From Angomonas deanei (taxonomy: Eukaryota > Euglenozoa > Kinetoplastea > Trypanosomatida > Trypanosomatidae), in NCBI GenBank assembly GCA_903995115.1, contig LR877164.1, positions 434,001 to 498,000 of the forward strand: a stretch of DNA of 64,000 nt, read 5' to 3'. Positions 1 to 9,398 of this stretch are shown piece after piece. The position numbers and the translations under genes were made by a program. Each line of letters opens with the position of its first letter. Positions within the stretch are counted from its first letter, which is position 1. Below the pieces are notes generated by a model that was not told the origin of the DNA, ran no database searches, and was given only the letters and a program-made list of their open reading frames with translations.

Positions 1-136
1 TCTTTCTTTCTGTAAATACTTCAATTAGTTTTTTTTTTTTCCGTGCACTTTTTGTTATTTTAATTTATTTTAAAAATATTACACAGAAAACCACTCTGTT
101 TCCTACTAAACATTCATTTATTTATTTGGAGGTCCC

Positions 137-1999
137 ATGAATATTGAAGTTCGATCGATTTCAGACCTCCCCGAGTTGGCGCTAGTGGATGTGTTTCAGT
201 GGCCCACGCTTTCGTTATTGCAACACCACGTAGGGGACTCGCTGAGCACCCCCGCCGACCCCGACCGCCCCCGCCCGGTGGGACAGTTCTCTTTCACCAC
301 ACCAGTCGCTAGCATGGAGTACACGCCCCCGCTGCGCACCACCTCCTCCAAGACAGGGCCGACGGAAAAGGAAATGCGGGAGAGCATGGAGCAGACCGTG
401 ACGCAGCTGTGTAGTCAACTAGAGGCGCTGGACGAGGAGGAGCAACGCCCACAGCGGTCCCTCTACTCACTGCGGTCCGCACTGCTACGATCGCTCGTGA
501 CCACTCTAAAAGAAAAGGGCGAGACGGAAATGGAAAGTTCCTTTCAAATGGGCCGTGAGACATTTAACAACACCATCGCGATCCACCCGTCCAACGAAAC
601 ACGCTACGACGGTCGGCCGGACGATGGGAAGCCGAATAAAATAATCTTATATGTATATAATAATAGCTTGAGTAAAGGATGGCTGAGGGAGACGATTCTG
701 GAGCAGCTAAATGAGGTGGGTGCGCGGGATATGGTGACCCGCACGGCGGTCTCCCTCACTCTACTGTCTTGCACCGAAACCCGCGCGTCGGAGGCGTTTT
801 TTGAACTGTTTACCATTATTGTGCAACGCTCGACATTTGACTTTGACGACAAAAAATGCGTTAAGGAGATGCGGGAGTGTTTGTTTCCGTTGCTGTATTT
901 GGTCCAGCACGGCAGTTGGACGACCGAGACGCTGTGTGGGTTGTCCACCCTGATCGCCTGGCTGCCGACGCCGCCCGCTTCCGAGGAGACAGAGACGTTT
1001 CAGGTGGTAAACCAGCTGCGCGTGTCGTTGAATCCGAAGCGGGAACCACACGACACCGGGGATGACGAACCCCACCACCCCCATCATGCAGACCGCGTAG
1101 GCATGCCACTGGACTCCTCCCTGTCTGATTTGTCCAATATCAGTTTACAGAGCAGCTCGGCGGTGCGCTCTTCCGCCCTACAGGAGCCTATATCGGAGCA
1201 GAGGGCGGAGGAGACAGAGGACGCCGCCTCGTCGGTGGGCGGGAGCGACGGCGGACCCACCATACACCGCACGGTCGCACTGAGCAATGATTTCTTCCGC
1301 CACAGGCTGCGAGAGTTTCACGAGTCTTTCCGTTCTTGGTTTTCACCCGTGTTTTCTGTCGACCCCACCACCCAGGTGAAGATGCACTTTCTTTCCTCCA
1401 CGGACTGCGATCACATCTACCTGGTATTGCTACCTCCTACCGTCACCCCAGACGACCTGGCGACAAAAAGGGAGCCCATTGCATCTCGCTTGGCCTCCCC
1501 CGACCGCGACAGCGTGGTGGAGATGACCGGAGGGACGGTGGCGGTTTTACTGTCGGACCGAAAGCGGGGTGACTTAACCAGGCAGCCGTACCCGAGGTTC
1601 GAGGCACAAGTCACCCTCACCAATACAAAAACGCTAGACACGAGTGTGACGGGAGAGTGGCACGAGCTGGTTCAAAACTTGCGGGTGATCCTGGCGAGGC
1701 AGCTACTACATACCATCCGGACGTCGGACACCGGCTGTGCTCCATTTAAGGGTTTTGAAGTACTCTTTGGGGGTGGGCGGAGGGGATCCGACAGTTTGCC
1801 TGCGGTGGAGGCGGGGATGTCGATGCTAGACATCTCGGACGAGGAGCTGAGTAAAAAAGTGATGTGCTTAAAGAGGAATCTCCCCACTGTCCGAGAGGTC
1901 CTGCGCGTGCTGGAGTACTTTTTTCAGATTGGAGCGGCGTCGTGGAGCTCCCCGCGGTGGCAAGAGGTAGTCAAGATAGTTTCGCTGAACAGTGCCTAA
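137..1999 (+). CDS. HECT E3 ligase, segment 1 (N-terminal part)
   Basis: This 620-codon frame starts at an ATG at 137 and is the only part of the giant ligase with a plausible initiation codon. I recognise no named domain in it. It is mostly predicted helix with an acidic/serine-rich low-complexity stretch around residues 310-380 and a hydrophobic helical end that runs without a gap of sense into the next frame. The frame closes at TAA 1997-1999; the next frame opens after a TGA at 1986-1988, so the change must happen within 1989-1996. Reading GCC, skipping T1997 and continuing AAC gives a smooth +1 join. Confidence 0.7.
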   Translation: MNIEVRSISDLPELALVDVFQWPTLSLLQHHVGDSLSTPADPDRPRPVGQFSFTTPVASMEYTPPLRTTSSKTGPTEKEMRESMEQTVTQLCSQLEALDEEEQRPQRSLYSLRSALLRSLVTTLKEKGETEMESSFQMGRETFNNTIAIHPSNETRYDGRPDDGKPNKIILYVYNNSLSKGWLRETILEQLNEVGARDMVTRTAVSLTLLSCTETRASEAFFELFTIIVQRSTFDFDDKKCVKEMRECLFPLLYLVQHGSWTTETLCGLSTLIAWLPTPPASEETETFQVVNQLRVSLNPKREPHDTGDDEPHHPHHADRVGMPLDSSLSDLSNISLQSSSAVRSSALQEPISEQRAEETEDAASSVGGSDGGPTIHRTVALSNDFFRHRLREFHESFRSWFSPVFSVDPTTQVKMHFLSSTDCDHIYLVLLPPTVTPDDLATKREPIASRLASPDRDSVVEMTGGTVAVLLSDRKRGDLTRQPYPRFEAQVTLTNTKTLDTSVTGEWHELVQNLRVILARQLLHTIRTSDTGCAPFKGFEVLFGGGRRGSDSLPAVEAGMSMLDISDEELSKKVMCLKRNLPTVREVLRVLEYFFQIGAASWSSPRWQEVVKIVSLNSA

Positions 2000-3572
2000 C
2001 TTGAGCTCACCAGAACCGAAAACGACGGCCGATTACATTATCGCCAACATCAAACCACCTGCCATCGACAGTGTCTCGGAAGTTGTCCAAAGTGTCCTCC
2101 CCCTCTTCTCCACGGAACATCACAGACCCATCAGCGAGTTGGAGGGCTGTTTAACCCTCGCGGAGGACAGCTTTCATGCGGGATGCGCGTTTCTACAAAT
2201 GATATCCAAAGTGGTGGAGGAGAAGATGACGGACAAGAATGCTTTTCTGTTCTCTCGTACCGCCGCTTTGATGTATCGTTTCATGCAGCTAAAAAAAGAG
2301 AATTACATGGATCCGTTTACCGGACGGGGCCGCGAACAGGAGCGCTGCATTCGTAAACTGATTTGTGGTATCGTGAGCCGACTGCTGCATTTGCAGAGCG
2401 AAGCCTATGGCGTTTGTGGCGAAAGTACGGTCGAATTCATTGAAAAGCCGTGGACGTACGCCCCTTTCAGCTCCATCGCCCTCTCTTTTTTGACGTTCCC
2501 GTTTGATCCGGTCGACACCGCGACCCTCTACAGAGACGAGATGGTCTCTCGACACTTCCCTCGTAGACCACATATATTGGATGCCTGCGAAGAGTATCCA
2601 TCTGGGCTCACCATCGTCAACGAAGTGCTGCATCCCGACCGACCATGTGAAGTGAATATGCTCAACATGCTAGCGGTGACGAAAACGCCGGGCATGTTTG
2701 TGTCTTCTCCGTCTGCTGTGTTTTCTCGCTCCAAAGAACCCGTTTTCTCTCCTGACGCGAGTGGCCCAAGACAGAGTATGTCGATTCAAGTAAAGATTGA
2801 CGACGCCGGCTCTCCCTCGTTCTATGTTGGCCTGGCGTCCGGCATGGTGACCCTGCGGGCGCCTGACATGAGGAGTGACACCCAAGGCCTGTTTTGGACC
2901 GCGAAGGGTACTCTTCGTTACCAACTGTCAGAGTATCATTTTCCTCCCCTGTTCGAGCGGGATGAGATCTCTTTTGATGTATTCTACTTGTGTGACAAGT
3001 GGCGTATTGCCGTCTCCATGAATCACTGTGAACTGGGTGTGTTTGACGCCCCAAATGTACCGCTCTACCTCGTGGCGGGTAACACCGATGACGCGGACCA
3101 CCACACATTGTATAAAGTTTTCACTCGCTCCCTGTACGGTGATGAGGAGACCGGACGGGCGCCGTCGGAGGAAGAGGAAGAAGAGTCTGAGGTCTCCCGA
3201 CAGGACAGCGCCTCATCGCGGCCGGACCTATCCAACGTGGTTGCCCTTTCCACCTTTGAACATCAAGTGGTGGGCGTCCCAAAAGATCTTACTGCACGTT
3301 CCTCCCGTTACAACTTTCACGCATTCAGTGCGTTGATCCTGCGCTATCTCTCCACAAAACTATCTAAACAGTTTCTGCAGCACCAGCGGGAGGTGGGCGT
3401 CGGCGTTAACGATGAAGAGGTGCGTCGTGGTGCAATGGTGAAGGAGATGCTGGACAGCTGCTCCAGTCGCCTGCTGGAGAATGCAGACGCTGTGCTAAAG
3501 TTGGTTGACTCCACCGAGAATCCTCTTTTTACCAGCGAGGCAAGGAAGTGGAGACTTCTCTTTCTACAATGA
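1992..3572 (+). CDS. HECT E3 ligase, segment 2 (first SPRY-like region)
   Basis: This 526-codon frame has no ATG at its left edge; its first codons are a continuation of segment 1. The region at about 2776-3120 resembles a SPRY/concanavalin-like fold: a run ending YVGLASG, a DVFY strand, and a short strand pair with SMNHCELGVFD. An acidic insert (about 3160-3200) follows. The end is helical and closes at TGA 3570-3572. The next frame is open from 3499, so the +1 change lies within 3499-3570. Reading CAA, skipping T3570 and resuming GAT gives a continuous hydrophobic helix, but the exact site is not fixed by the sequence. Confidence 0.65.
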   Translation: MPNLSSPEPKTTADYIIANIKPPAIDSVSEVVQSVLPLFSTEHHRPISELEGCLTLAEDSFHAGCAFLQMISKVVEEKMTDKNAFLFSRTAALMYRFMQLKKENYMDPFTGRGREQERCIRKLICGIVSRLLHLQSEAYGVCGESTVEFIEKPWTYAPFSSIALSFLTFPFDPVDTATLYRDEMVSRHFPRRPHILDACEEYPSGLTIVNEVLHPDRPCEVNMLNMLAVTKTPGMFVSSPSAVFSRSKEPVFSPDASGPRQSMSIQVKIDDAGSPSFYVGLASGMVTLRAPDMRSDTQGLFWTAKGTLRYQLSEYHFPPLFERDEISFDVFYLCDKWRIAVSMNHCELGVFDAPNVPLYLVAGNTDDADHHTLYKVFTRSLYGDEETGRAPSEEEEEESEVSRQDSASSRPDLSNVVALSTFEHQVVGVPKDLTARSSRYNFHAFSALILRYLSTKLSKQFLQHQREVGVGVNDEEVRRGAMVKEMLDSCSSRLLENADAVLKLVDSTENPLFTSEARKWRLLFLQ

Positions 3573-4998
3573 TTTCTTGTTGGGCATCGTTGGACCGCTG
3601 ACGTACACCTTGAAGAGCCATACCGCCCTGGTTGTTATTCTAAACATGTTGACCAGGATCATCTGCAACGACGCGGTGAGCGATCGAATCAAGTGTATTG
3701 CACTCAGTTCCATACATCGTACGATTGAGAATAACCTACCGGGGGAGAAGGACACGGATAGAGAGACTAGGACTGTCCTGGGGGACTATGACCCCGCTCC
3801 CCTGTGGGCGTATTGCCAGCGCCTGGCGGCGGATATGACTCAAGACGTCTACCGTCCCACTTTTGGCACTCGCACCGTACCCTCTGCAGTCGCCGTGCTT
3901 CGTGGGGGACGCCGCGCGGAACACAAACCTGGTGGTCCCAACCGCCCTCCGAAGTCTGTCGTTTACGCGCGGGAGGGGATACCGTTGGATGGCTCACTGG
4001 GCAATGAGGTGTCCTTTAGTTGCCGCATTCAGCGCACGATTGTGGCGGAGTCATTAGGTAGATACTACTATGTTGGCGTGGCTTGTGTCAAACCATCTGA
4101 CAGCCAGCAGGCCACCAACGACGATGGCGGGCACGAGTTAAACTACTATCCAGGCGTTCGGTTAAAACAACCTTTTGTGTACGACATCACGGACAGCATT
4201 AAGGTGGAGAATAATCTCGCCGTGGTCACCGCCCTGAGACGCCACGAAGATCACTGGCTGTCGAAAGAGGATCAACTTGTGTTTGGGTCGGGGGATATCA
4301 TTACCGTCACGGTGAACTGTGCGCAGCGCTCCGTGGCGTTTGCACGAAATGGCAAATCTTTGGGAACCGTGTATAACAAAGGCATCGCTCCTTTGGTGAC
4401 GGTGCTGTACCCCTGCGTGGAGCTGTACAACAAGGACAGCTCCGTCACTTGGATGTACCACATACGAGAGCTGTCGGTGCTGGCCCGTTATACCATGCGC
4501 GTCATGCTGCAATGTTGGCAAACGGAGTTGATAGAACCGCTGAAGCAGCTTTTGTCGCGGTCGAGAGAGGGCGTTTGCACAGCGCTGCAGGTGCTGGGGT
4601 CTGACGGAGAAGAGCTCGCCGCCACGTACCACGCCCCACCGAGTGCGGATGTGGTCTCCACCAGCCACAACGTCCGTATCATCCGCATGGAGGAGGGCTG
4701 GACCACGATCGAGGATGACGCCGGAACCCTTCTTCAGGTCACCAGCGGCGCGGTGGAGCCCGACTATTTGTCCCGTGTTTCCATCGATTTTGCCGACAAG
4801 ATGGACGTTTTGCTCCTCTTGCTGGATCTGGTAAAGGATTTGATTCAAATGGAAGACCCCAATCGGATTGTCGTTGCGCACCGTCATGTGCTGGTGAGAG
4901 TCCTGCGCCTTCTTTCCGAGTGGACACCGGACTACATGACCGCGATGGTGGAAAACCCCCTCCCTCCCACAGCGGTGACGGAAGTCCGTCTCTTGTGA
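3505..4998 (+). CDS. HECT E3 ligase, segment 3 (second SPRY-like region)
   Basis: This continuation frame carries helical sequence and then a second SPRY-like region at about 3970-4470, with the signatures RYYYVGVAC and VNCAQRSVAFARNGKSLG, the latter typical of the SPRY strand pair that describes a specimen's own name (N-G-x-x-x-G). The leftmost codon is not an ATG and is not proposed as a start. The frame ends at TGA 4996-4998. The following frame is entered by a -1 (or +2) step somewhere in 4920-4996, opposite in sign to the two earlier changes. Confidence 0.65.
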   Translation: MTPPRILFLPARQGSGDFSFYNDFLLGIVGPLTYTLKSHTALVVILNMLTRIICNDAVSDRIKCIALSSIHRTIENNLPGEKDTDRETRTVLGDYDPAPLWAYCQRLAADMTQDVYRPTFGTRTVPSAVAVLRGGRRAEHKPGGPNRPPKSVVYAREGIPLDGSLGNEVSFSCRIQRTIVAESLGRYYYVGVACVKPSDSQQATNDDGGHELNYYPGVRLKQPFVYDITDSIKVENNLAVVTALRRHEDHWLSKEDQLVFGSGDIITVTVNCAQRSVAFARNGKSLGTVYNKGIAPLVTVLYPCVELYNKDSSVTWMYHIRELSVLARYTMRVMLQCWQTELIEPLKQLLSRSREGVCTALQVLGSDGEELAATYHAPPSADVVSTSHNVRIIRMEEGWTTIEDDAGTLLQVTSGAVEPDYLSRVSIDFADKMDVLLLLLDLVKDLIQMEDPNRIVVAHRHVLVRVLRLLSEWTPDYMTAMVENPLPPTAVTEVRLL

Positions 4999-7900
4999 AG
5001 CCACCGTATCGGGCGTTACTGGAAAGTGCCGTGAATGTGTTCTTGCAGCTCATTCGACCCAAAAGCGTGGATCTTCCGTCCAGCACTATCTTGTCCGAAG
5101 CGTGGAATGAGATTTGCTTTGAGACAGAAACGACCCCTCTGCTACTTCAAATCGAGGAGGACAGCAGCGCGGAGGAATGCGAAGCCCCCGGTGAAGACGA
5201 CCAGGAAACGGTACTACGGGAGCTCCTGTGCCCCAGCTGCGATACCCCGTGGAGTGCGTGCCAATCCGGCGACCACCCCGCCCCCGCCACGCCCTGCGCC
5301 CTGTACGACATGCTGCTCCGACAGAAGGGGGTCGCGTCCCCATACACGGGCTGGATCACCACGTGGGAGTCTTGCGTGGAGTCTCCCTCGTCCAGTTCGT
5401 ACGAAGACGTGGACTCTGCCGAGGAGGAGGAGGACGAGGGGAACGCGCAGGAGGGGCACCTTATTCCGGTGACCACCTGCATTACCTTTGAGGAGGACCA
5501 GGAAAAGGGCCACCCCTGGCTGGTGGGTGCCGGCGAGTGTAAGACGGGGCGCTTTAAAGTGTCGGGAAGACTGCTTTCCTCGACCGTGTTTGAGGGTGGC
5601 GTCACCTTCGAGATGGACCCGACGGACACCGCGGCGCCGGCGGAGGAAGAGGGGTGGAGCTGCGAGGCGTGTACGTTTATTAACGAGGCGGATGCTATTC
5701 GGTGCAACATGTGTGGCACACCCAAGTTTGGCGCGACGTGGGTCTGTGGGGCGTGCTCCTACGCGTACAATGGCGACCACGACCCGCGGTGCTCCATGTG
5801 CAACACGCTGCGAACCGGGCAGGCAAGGGGCTCCTCCGGGGCGGCAAAGCTGTCACGCTGTCAGACGTGCAAGAACACCTTTGACTACGTTGGACTTGAA
5901 AACCTGTGCCTTCGCGCGTACTGTGACGTGTGCAAGGCTGTGACGGAGTGGCTCCCGGTGAATAGTATTCGAGGAACGCTGAAGTGTCATCTCACGGACG
6001 GAGGCGACTTGATGGAGGGCGAAATCGTGTTGGAAGGGATGCGGGCCGGGATCACCGGCATGGTCGCCAAATCTTACTCGGAGGAGGCACTACGCGCGTT
6101 GGTCGTCACCCACACACCATGCGAAGAAAAGAATTATATTTACCCCCTTCTGCAACCCCACCACCACTTGTCCACGTGCGTCGCCAGACAGGACGGGTTC
6201 TCCCTCCAACAGCGTCTGCCCTCTGCGTTAGTTCACTACGCCAGCCGTCTAGTGCTGCTGTGCGCCCCTTACGTGAAGCCAGATGTCATCCGCAACCCCA
6301 GAACCATCCAAGATTTGGGCATCGATGAGGAGGGGTGGCTGGACCACCTCAATATACTCCCCCGAGAACAGGCGAGGCGGTCTTTGGCGACCTGTCTGCA
6401 GGTCCTGCTGGTCAAGGCAGACAGCGCCCGCTGCGTGCACACCGCCGCGACACTGGCCCGCTCCCTCCTCAAGAGTGACAAGGAGTTTGAAAGCCAGAAG
6501 CACTACTTTTTATATGTGCTAGGCATGAATGCGCTCAACGTCAACAAACCTACCACCGTCCGGGAAGAGTGCTACCGCAGTATGAACCACCTCTTTGAAG
6601 ACTTTGTCGGCAGTTTCATGAACTCGCGTTGTCTGGTCGATGCAATGGGCTACTTGCCGACGGTCGGGGAGCAGCAGCGGACCACCGTGTTTGCCCGCCT
6701 CAACGGCGCCCCTGTGACAAATGTCAGCTCCTCCACCAAAGCCGTCTACGCGCTGGTCAAACTGATGGACGCGATGAAACACAAAACCCCTCTGCCGCGA
6801 CTGCTGGAACACAATGTGGGCGTGGTGCTCCCGCACGTGGTGGCGCTCGCCGATACCCAGGTGAACGAGGCGGGGGACCTTCTCTCTGGCCAGGTGCGAG
6901 GCAACATTGGCGTCTCGGCCCACCAAAAAGGAAAGTACTACTTTGAGATGGTGGTGCCGCCCACCGTGGATGAGCGGGTAGTAATGGGGTGGGGCACGCT
7001 GCTCCACGAACAGGAAGCCAGCTTCCAGCACGTGGGGGCCGACAACCACTCCTGGGGGTTCGACTGCCGTGATAGACTGCGTATTATCGGAGACGAACAG
7101 CGACTGCGCATTGTCCCACCGTCGGCTGGGGATGTCATCGGTTCCTACGTGGATATGCAGTCCCTCACGGTGGCATGGAGCGTCAATGGACGGGAGGTGG
7201 GAAAGGTGTCCATGCCGTACAGCGGAAGCAGCGAGATATACCCGTACGTCAGCGGCGCCGTGGCTCCCAACGCGGTGCAGGTGCGACTCACGAACACGCA
7301 GTTCAAACCAGACGGCTACAGCGATTACACCTTTGATGACACCCCGCTGTGGGAGTTGAATGAGACCGCAGAGCCGCAGGACTACGAGTTTTACAGGAGC
7401 CTCTGCTGTCTTTTAGAGGAGGCCAATGTGACGGAGGTACCTTCGCTGAAGCGGTTGACCAAGTGGTTGAAGGCTAGCAGTCACCACTCGCTGTGGAGCA
7501 AGTACCCCGCCGTACAGCGTGTCTTGACGTCACAGTCGTGGTCGGCGGAGAAGCTTCTGTACTATATACAAGTGCTCCAGGCAGTGAGTGACATTACCGT
7601 CACGGTATCTCATGGATTTTACATTGTAGAAAACTCTCCCTACTTGACGCAAGTCTACAAAAAGGCCACCTCGCTGCTATCCAGCACTTCCCGCTGGATC
7701 TTATTTGACACCCAAGTGAGCAGCAAACTCTCCGTGTACATGCCGCACCCGCGTGACGTTTCTCTTAGCATCCATGTTGCCCAGACGATTTACGACGACA
7801 ACAACTCGCTACTTCGTTTCATCTACTCCGTCACGTACCAGCTGTTTTCCCAACTGGAGAATGCGCCGGTTTACCGATTTCCGGTAATGTTTGTTGTCAA

Positions 7901-9005
7901 TTTGTGGGATTACGAAACCATCGATGTGGGTGGTGTCACACGGTCTGTTCTGTCCATGATCAGCGACGAGTTAAATTATCGAGTCGAAAACGGTACCCGC
8001 ATCGACCCTGTACTGCCCTTGTTCAAGCTGTGCGATCACAGCAGCGTCTTCACCATCGTCCCCAACTCGGTGGATTTTATGACGGAAGATGACAGCTTGC
8101 CGGACGGGGAGACGTACGCCAACCTACAACAGCGGTTATTGACTTGGATCGGGAAGCTGATGGGGAACATTGTACTTCGAGGCACTTTAAAACTTCCACT
8201 TGCACTTCCTCGCCTCGCGTGGAAGTATCTCACCTACGACACCCCCGTCATTGAGGATTACTTTTTCGACATTGACGACAAGATGCGCAACTCCCTCCTG
8301 GACGATGCGTTTCTGATGGACACGGAGCTGTACTACAGTATCCCCGGTGTGGGGAGACTACAGGAGGAGGCTATCCGTTACCTGGCGTCCGCCCCCGCGG
8401 TGGCGTCCCCCACAAGTCCCTTGTCCCCACGCCGCAACAGTCTGCTGTCTTCCGTGACACCGACGTTGAGCAGCTCTGATTTGGCAGAATACGAACCACC
8501 CGCACAAGGCGGCGAGGAGCCTGTCAGCGAGGTGGAGCGACGGCGGAAGATTGCGGAGTATGCGCTGCTGCACCAGTACGACGTCTCTCTCGGGGCCATA
8601 CGCAGTGGGCTCGCGTCGGTGATACCTCCGAGCGCCCTGCGAAATGTCCGGTACGGTGACTTGCAGACCAGGGTATGCGGCTTGTCGAGTGTATCGGCGG
8701 AGCAGGTGCTCGCCTTTACCGACTGCTCCAGCTTGCCGGAGGAGGTTTACGGGTTTTTTAAGAAGGCCATCACGGATTTGACCGATGCTGGCCGGTCCCA
8801 GTTTCTGCTCTTCTGCTCTGGACAACGACGGCTCCCCCTACCCGAGAAGATATACGTCTCGTGTGGGGATGATCCTAATCTGATTCCCACCGCCCACACC
8901 TGCTCCCCCATTTCCCTCCTCATCCAGCCGTACGCCACGCTGGAGCAGATGAAAGAAAAGCTGAACTGGAGCCTGTACCACGGTAAGGAGTTTGGGTTTG
9001 CCTAA
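4920..9005 (+). CDS. HECT E3 ligase, segment 4 (RanBP2 zinc fingers, SPRY, HECT)
   Basis: This 1,361-codon frame holds the recognisable core. Two RanBP2-type zinc fingers lie at about 5656-5830 (W-x-C-x2-C ... C-x2-C twice), followed by a further pair of C-x2-C motifs at about 5860-5935. A SPRY domain occupies about 6880-7300 (WGFDCRD, SVNGREVGKV). The HECT domain runs from about 7860 to the end: DVGGVTRSV matches the N-lobe, and PTAHTC near the C-terminus places the catalytic cysteine at 8901-8903 (residue 1328 of this frame), 33 residues before the end, with the usual terminal EFGFA. A serine/proline-rich insert at about 8380-8530 divides the lobes. The catalytic residues look intact, which argues against old decay. 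Confidence 0.85.
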   Translation: MDTGLHDRDGGKPPPSHSGDGSPSLVKPPYRALLESAVNVFLQLIRPKSVDLPSSTILSEAWNEICFETETTPLLLQIEEDSSAEECEAPGEDDQETVLRELLCPSCDTPWSACQSGDHPAPATPCALYDMLLRQKGVASPYTGWITTWESCVESPSSSSYEDVDSAEEEEDEGNAQEGHLIPVTTCITFEEDQEKGHPWLVGAGECKTGRFKVSGRLLSSTVFEGGVTFEMDPTDTAAPAEEEGWSCEACTFINEADAIRCNMCGTPKFGATWVCGACSYAYNGDHDPRCSMCNTLRTGQARGSSGAAKLSRCQTCKNTFDYVGLENLCLRAYCDVCKAVTEWLPVNSIRGTLKCHLTDGGDLMEGEIVLEGMRAGITGMVAKSYSEEALRALVVTHTPCEEKNYIYPLLQPHHHLSTCVARQDGFSLQQRLPSALVHYASRLVLLCAPYVKPDVIRNPRTIQDLGIDEEGWLDHLNILPREQARRSLATCLQVLLVKADSARCVHTAATLARSLLKSDKEFESQKHYFLYVLGMNALNVNKPTTVREECYRSMNHLFEDFVGSFMNSRCLVDAMGYLPTVGEQQRTTVFARLNGAPVTNVSSSTKAVYALVKLMDAMKHKTPLPRLLEHNVGVVLPHVVALADTQVNEAGDLLSGQVRGNIGVSAHQKGKYYFEMVVPPTVDERVVMGWGTLLHEQEASFQHVGADNHSWGFDCRDRLRIIGDEQRLRIVPPSAGDVIGSYVDMQSLTVAWSVNGREVGKVSMPYSGSSEIYPYVSGAVAPNAVQVRLTNTQFKPDGYSDYTFDDTPLWELNETAEPQDYEFYRSLCCLLEEANVTEVPSLKRLTKWLKASSHHSLWSKYPAVQRVLTSQSWSAEKLLYYIQVLQAVSDITVTVSHGFYIVENSPYLTQVYKKATSLLSSTSRWILFDTQVSSKLSVYMPHPRDVSLSIHVAQTIYDDNNSLLRFIYSVTYQLFSQLENAPVYRFPVMFVVNLWDYETIDVGGVTRSVLSMISDELNYRVENGTRIDPVLPLFKLCDHSSVFTIVPNSVDFMTEDDSLPDGETYANLQQRLLTWIGKLMGNIVLRGTLKLPLALPRLAWKYLTYDTPVIEDYFFDIDDKMRNSLLDDAFLMDTELYYSIPGVGRLQEEAIRYLASAPAVASPTSPLSPRRNSLLSSVTPTLSSSDLAEYEPPAQGGEEPVSEVERRRKIAEYALLHQYDVSLGAIRSGLASVIPPSALRNVRYGDLQTRVCGLSSVSAEQVLAFTDCSSLPEEVYGFFKKAITDLTDAGRSQFLLFCSGQRRLPLPEKIYVSCGDDPNLIPTAHTCSPISLLIQPYATLEQMKEKLNWSLYHGKEFGFA

Positions 9006-9398
9006 GGGAGTTCCGTCTACATTTGTTTATAAAACTGACGCACACATGTTTATGCTAGTTATAATATACGAATCTCTTACAAGAATTATACCCCATTATT
9101 TTTGAGTTCTCCATATACAGAACAAAAACAACAACAATCAATAATGTGAAAATGAAGGATGCTAAACTCAGAGACGAGGACACACTTTTTTTTGTTTTTT
9201 GACGGTTTCCCCTACTTCCTTCTTCCTCTTCTTCTTCTTTTGTGATAGTTCAGATAGAGCACTTGATTTTTTATTCTTAATTCTGTACCACCATTTTATT
9301 ATTATTATTTTTATTCCTATTATACCAGCATCCACTAAGGGCAGAACCATCTTGTATTTCTTTTATTGCGCCCTGTTTAAATTACATATTCGTAACAA
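9006..9398 (+). promoter_or_regulatory. Intergenic processing region between the two giant genes
   Basis: These 393 bases hold no supported gene. A T-rich then CT-rich tract at about 9186-9243 is followed by AG dinucleotides near 9250, which is the expected form of a spliced-leader acceptor for the downstream FN3 gene. The rest is AT-rich presumed 3'UTR of the ligase and 5'UTR of the FN3 gene. Confidence 0.5.

Larger units (their letters stand above)
137..9005 (+). other. Whole locus of a giant HECT E3 ubiquitin ligase, coding sequence in four successive frames
   Basis: Four + strand open frames overlap end to end (137-1999, 1992-3572, 3505-4998, 4920-9005) and together give about 2,950 codons that read as one multidomain protein: an unrecognised helical N-terminal part, two SPRY-like regions, RanBP2-type zinc fingers, a third SPRY domain and a C-terminal HECT domain. 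No poly-pyrimidine/AG processing site or spacer separates the frames, so four independent genes are unlikely. The frame changes are +1 near 1997, +1 within 3499-3570, and -1 (or +2) within 4920-4996. HECT ligases accept ubiquitin on a cysteine and pass it to substrates; SPRY and zinc-finger modules would recruit targets. Whether the frame changes are assembly errors, a decaying gene or recoding cannot be settled here. Confidence 0.8.

Noticed and set aside
4162-5004. A minus-strand open frame of about 280 codons
   Set aside because: It lies wholly opposite the HECT gene, has no pyrimidine/AG signal on its strand and has a composition rich in H, R and Q, as expected from a shadow of GC-rich third positions.
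137-9005. Four separate genes in the HECT locus
   Set aside because: Only the first frame has a credible ATG, the frames overlap, there is no spacer or splice signal between them, and the domains are complementary.
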